A stretch of 64,000 nt of DNA, from the NCBI RefSeq assembly GCF_000403435.2, contig NZ_KE159708.1, positions 425,295 through 489,294 on the forward strand, read 5' to 3'. The notes under the pieces are model-generated. The model did not search any database, had not been told where the DNA came from, and was given only the letters and a program-made list of their open reading frames with translations. Made by a program: the position numbers and the translations under genes. The DNA is from Oscillibacter sp. 1-3. GTDB lineage: Bacteria; Bacillota; Clostridia; Oscillospirales; Oscillospiraceae. Shown here one piece after another: positions 61,939 through 64,000 of this stretch. How positions within the stretch are numbered: the stretch's first letter is position 1; every line of letters begins with the position of its first letter.

Positions 61939-62160
61939 CTATGCCTCCTGATCCGGCAGAGGGACACGGCCTGTCAACTGATCTAAGGTGACGCCATAAA
62001 AGTCGGCCAGCTTGACCATGAGAGAGGCAGTTGGCTCTCGTAGATCTTTTTCATACCGCTGATAGGTCATGGAGGAGATATCTAATGCCCTCGCTACAGC
62101 TTCGCGGGAAAGTCCTCGCTCCTTTCGCAAAGTCAGCAGGTTTTTTGACAATGCTTCCAT
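61939..62160 (-). CDS. Small XRE family regulator
   Basis: The 73 residues are almost entirely one helix-turn-helix domain: LSKNLLTLRKERGLSREAVARALDISSMTYQRYEKDLREPTASLMVKLADFYGVTLDQLTG. ATG 62160 follows AGGAGTATT. A perfect dyad (62173-62192) sits in its promoter region and is shared with the divergent gene at 62254. It probably represses itself and perhaps that gene. Confidence 0.88.
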   Translation of the reverse strand: MEALSKNLLTLRKERGLSREAVARALDISSMTYQRYEKDLREPTASLMVKLADFYGVTLDQLTGRVPLPDQEA

Positions 62161-62172
62161 AATACTCCTAAT

Positions 62173-62192
62173 AAACAGCTTGACAGCTGTTT
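62173..62192. promoter_or_regulatory. Operator dyad between divergent genes
   Basis: AAACAGCT (62173-62180), TGAC, AGCTGTTT (62185-62192): a perfect inverted repeat 12 bases upstream of the XRE start codon. It is probably bound by that regulator. Confidence 0.7.
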
Positions 62193-62253
62193 GTGATTGG
62201 GTTATGCTAAAACCAAATGGTATATACCGATTGGAATTTGAGGAGGGCGGCTC

Positions 62254-62508
62254 ATGCGTTCTCTTGCAGAAACACGCTACTTCTATGCCCAGGAACACCG
62301 GACCGCGGACTATCTCCAAATGAGGGAATACTGCCGGCTCTCCTCCGGCCTGGAGGAGGCGTGGGAGAATTTCCGCGCGGCGCTGACGGCGGAGCAGGGG
62401 CGGCGGCTGGAATCGCTTCTGGTCCGGCAGTTTGAGGCCGGCTGTCTGGAGGACAGGGCGGCTTTTCTGGCGGGCGTCTCCGTCGGGCTGGAGCTGGCCC
62501 GCCTTTAG
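62254..62508 (+). CDS. Small hypothetical protein, possible DUF6809-like
   Basis: The 84 residues are RSLAETRYFYAQEHRTADYL, then an alpha-helical section ending AAFLAGVSVGLELARL. The C-terminal F-x-x-G-x-x-x-G-x-x-L pattern resembles small clostridial proteins often carried on mobile elements or beside regulators. The ATG is preceded by GAGGAGGGCGGCTC. It is divergent from the XRE gene with a shared operator. Its stop overlaps the rpe stop on the opposite strand by four bases. Function unknown. Confidence 0.68.
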   Translation: MRSLAETRYFYAQEHRTADYLQMREYCRLSSGLEEAWENFRAALTAEQGRRLESLLVRQFEAGCLEDRAAFLAGVSVGLELARL

Positions 62509-63158
62509 GACTGCTTTCCTCTCAGCTCGGCGATGCGGGCGGGGATGTCCGCCGCCTTGTACACCGCGCTGCCCGCCACCAGCACGTTTGCCCCCGCGTC
62601 GATGCAGGTTTGGCAGGTGTCCGGGGCCACGCCGCCGTCCACCTCCAGCTCGCAGGCGGGATTTCGCTCGTCGATCAGCTTCCGCAGGGCGGCGACCTTT
62701 TCCATCTGATCCGCCATGAAGCTCTGACCGCCGAAGCCCGGCTCCACGGTCATTACCAGGATCAGCTCCACCTTCGTAAGGTACGGCAGGGCCGCCTCCG
62801 CGGGGGTCTTGGGCTTGAGGACGATCCCCGCCCGCTTGCCCTTGGCGTGGATCTTGTCAATGGCGGCGTGGATATTCTCCTCGCTGTCCGCCTCCACGTG
62901 GACCGTCACCAGGTCGGCGCCGGCGTCGCAGAACTGCTCCACGTACCGCACTGGCTCCACGATCATCAGGTGGACGTCCAGGGGCAGCGAGGTGGTGGGC
63001 CGGATGCACTTTACAACCGGGATGCCGATGGTGATGTTGGGCACAAATACGCCGTCCATCACGTCTACATGGACGTAATCGGCGGTGGAGATGCGCTGAA
63101 TGTCCCGCTCCAAATTGGCAAAATCGGCGGAGAGGATGGAGGGCGCAATTTTAATCAT
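62505..63158 (-). CDS. rpe: Ribulose-phosphate 3-epimerase
   Basis: Interconverts ribulose 5-phosphate and xylulose 5-phosphate. The 217 residues show IKIAPSILSADFANLERDI, YVHVDVMDGVFVPNITIG (metal and catalytic Asp), PLDVHLMIVEP, VLVMTVEPGFGGQSF-type motif (ILVMTVEPGFGGQSFM) and LEVDGGVAPDT. ATG 63158 follows AGAGGAG. An upstream extension to 63365 would cross a structured leader. It converges with the small plus-strand gene. Confidence 0.97.
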   Translation of the reverse strand: MIKIAPSILSADFANLERDIQRISTADYVHVDVMDGVFVPNITIGIPVVKCIRPTTSLPLDVHLMIVEPVRYVEQFCDAGADLVTVHVEADSEENIHAAIDKIHAKGKRAGIVLKPKTPAEAALPYLTKVELILVMTVEPGFGGQSFMADQMEKVAALRKLIDERNPACELEVDGGVAPDTCQTCIDAGANVLVAGSAVYKAADIPARIAELRGKQS

Positions 63159-63400
63159 GGAAAACTCCTCTTTTCTTTTTGAAATCCGGGGAAAACGGCG
63201 GGGACGGGCGGCGGAGGGCCGGTGACGGAAGGCGGGGGCGGTGCATAGGATGGTGCAAGCGGACCGGGTGCCCCCAGTCAACAGCTCCGCGCAGCGTCCG
63301 CCCCTGGGCGCGGCACCGCCGCTTTTTTGAATAGGGAGCCGGCGGGGAAGCCCACCGGCTCCCACCTGCGTTGATGATTGAACATAGTGTACCAGACTTC
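63159..63400 (-). promoter_or_regulatory. Long structured leader and promoter of rpe
   Basis: On the minus strand TTGCTT and TACACT (about 63412-63385) with a 17-base spacer would start a leader of about 215 bases. Its first 50 bases hold a terminator-like hairpin (GGGAGCCGG at 63334-63342 with CCGGCTCCC at 63354-63362), followed by a short T/A run. Premature termination with read-through control is possible. No riboswitch class is recognised. Confidence 0.45.
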
Positions 63401-63473
63401 AGGCGGAAAAGCAAACGCTTCCGGAAAAATAGGACGGAAAATGGCGCCGTACAGGGGCGAGTGTTTGTTTCAC

Positions 63474-63612
63474 GGATTTTATGCAGGGGCGGGACTCTGT
63501 CCCGGCCCGCCCATCGGAAACCTGGCGTTTTCGGGAAGACGGGCGGGGACAGAGCCCCGGCCGCAAAGCCGAAATTACGGATGATCAAATGCGTGGTCGG
63601 ACATTTCCCGCG
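63474..63612. repeat. Foldback repeat, family C, copy 2
   Basis: Same order as 59386-59540: GGATTTTATGCAGGGGCGGG, CTGGCGTTTTCGGGAAGACG, GGCGGGGACAGAGCCCC, then ACGGATGATCAAATGCGTGG. It ends 12 bases before the -35 box at 63625. Confidence 0.75.
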
Positions 63613-63624
63613 CGTCCCTGCCGG

Positions 63625-63653
63625 TTGACAGCCTGCCAAAAATCTGCTATGAT
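63625..63653 (+). promoter_or_regulatory. Sigma-A promoter of the ABC-F gene
   Basis: TTGACA (63625-63630) and TATGAT (63648-63653) with a 17-base spacer. Transcription would start near 63660 and include the leader peptide. Confidence 0.9.
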
Positions 63654-63686
63654 AATTTTACTATATTGATGAAGAGGAGTGAAAGG

Positions 63687-63707
63687 ATGAAGTCTGCTTC
63701 CTGCTGA
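63687..63707 (+). CDS. Leader peptide MKSASC of the ABC-F attenuator
   Basis: ATG AAG TCT GCT TCC TGC TGA, a six-codon frame with GAAGAGGAGTGAAAGG immediately upstream. Its codons (CTGCTTCC, 63694-63701) are complementary to GGAAGCAG at 63760-63767. A ribosome stalled on this peptide would free the latter to pair with the terminator arm. Confidence 0.75.
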   Translation: MKSASC

Positions 63708-63759
63708 AATTATGAAAGGCGCTGTGAGATGTCCCCCAGGGGGCAGTCTGTCCGGCGCC

Positions 63760-63873
63760 GGAAGCAGGAAAGTACAGCATCCTTTTGCGCACCTTTGGAC
63801 GATAGACACCCGCCGGAGGCGGGCATTCTCTGTCGCGTTATGGGCCGCGGGACTTTCCTGCGGCCTATTTTTG
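63760..63873 (+). promoter_or_regulatory. Ribosome-mediated transcription attenuator
   Basis: The anti-terminator arm GCAGGAAAGT (63764-63773) is perfectly complementary to ACTTTCCTGC (63852-63861). The latter is part of the intrinsic terminator GGCCGCGGGA-ctt-TCCTGCGGCC (63843-63865) followed by TATTTTT. The alternative pairing of the leader codons with 63760-63767 would leave the terminator free to form. A further hairpin (CCCGCC-ggag-GGCGGG) lies at 63810-63826. Confidence 0.78.
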
Positions 63874-63891
63874 CGTTTGGAGGAATGCCAT

Positions 63892-64000
63892 ATGTCTATG
63901 ATTCGGGTGGAGAACCTGACCTTTGCCTATCCAGGCAGTTATGATAATGTGTTTGAGAATGTGAGTTTTCAGTTTGACACCGGCTGGAAGCTGGGCTTCC
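63892..64000 (+). CDS. Lsa-type ABC-F ribosomal protection protein, 5' part (cut by window end)
   Basis: The 36 visible residues, MSMIRVENLTFAYPGSYDNV then FENVSFQFDTGWKLGF, match the start of Lsa(A)/Lsa(E)-like ABC-F proteins (consensus MSLIxVxNLTFxYxGSYDNIFENVSFQIDTDWKLGF). These protect the ribosome from lincosamides, streptogramin A and pleuromutilins by dislodging the drug. The Walker A motif would follow beyond the window. TTTGGAGG lies before the start. A leader peptide and attenuator upstream indicate induction by ribosome-stalling antibiotics. Confidence 0.85.
   Translation, partial: MSMIRVENLTFAYPGSYDNVFENVSFQFDTGWKLGF

Overview
This window is GC-rich, densely packed bacterial chromosome. 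The gene content fits a strictly anaerobic, endospore-forming member of the Clostridia, most likely the Oscillospiraceae group (Flavonifractor/Oscillibacter-like). That placement is inferred from the SpoIIE phosphatase, the SpoVB-like flippase, rubrerythrin and rubredoxin, HrcA/CIRCE-controlled groESL, the QueT transporter, SLH-domain surface proteins and AGGAGG-type ribosome sites with frequent GTG/TTG starts. I saw no rRNA, tRNA, CRISPR array, prophage or intact transposase.

Layout. 1-3.1 kb: end of a translation operon (rbfA-nrnA-truB-ribF). 3.2-6.3 kb: a small exported protein, then a small membrane protein and spoIIE on the minus strand. 6.5-9.1 kb: dusB with an ECF sigma/anti-sigma pair, all with 4-base overlaps. 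9.1-14.3 kb: queT with a structured leader, a chloramphenicol acetyltransferase fragment, rubredoxin, a pyruvyl-transferase/FrhB-type fusion, dCMP deaminase and xdhC. 14.6-20.7 kb: a two-repeat tyrosine-recombinase-like protein flanked by perfect 17-bp inverted repeats, followed by a 1,489-residue SLH surface protein. 20.9-31.9 kb: marR-MATE, degV, rubrerythrin, a Na/phosphate symporter, a patatin, DUF1538 with a PII-like protein, and a SpoVB-like flippase. 32-36.3 kb: a MerR regulator with a frameshifted aldo/keto reductase, then groES-groEL. 36.3-48.3 kb: housekeeping genes (lipid kinase, RNA methyltransferase, NfeD/SPFH pair, pgk, tpiA, gpmI, trmL, a GlmU-like acetyltransferase, prs, pth). 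48.5-54.6 kb: mfd, a PrsA-like lipoprotein and thiolase. 54.8-64 kb is more accessory: ferredoxin, an SLH phosphodiester glycosidase, small regulators, a probable type I toxin-antitoxin pair, recR, rpe, and an Lsa-type ABC-F gene cut by the window end behind a leader-peptide attenuator.

The gaps between genes carry at least five families of short dispersed repeats. One is a MITE-like element of about 165 bp with terminal inverted repeats (three full copies, one internally deleted copy and a possible remnant). Others are a covarying hairpin repeat, a foldback repeat found just upstream of two strong promoters, a repeat placed between genes of two operons, and a repeat found after two stop codons. 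Some have altered genes: one supplies the C-terminus of an XRE regulator, and one lies against the start codon of a small gene.

The observations I rate highest are the attenuated ABC-F resistance gene at the right end, the recombinase-like regulator with inverted repeats beside the surface-protein gene, and the 28-residue membrane toxin with a convergent antisense RNA. All functions are inferred from sequence and family knowledge; no searches were run.
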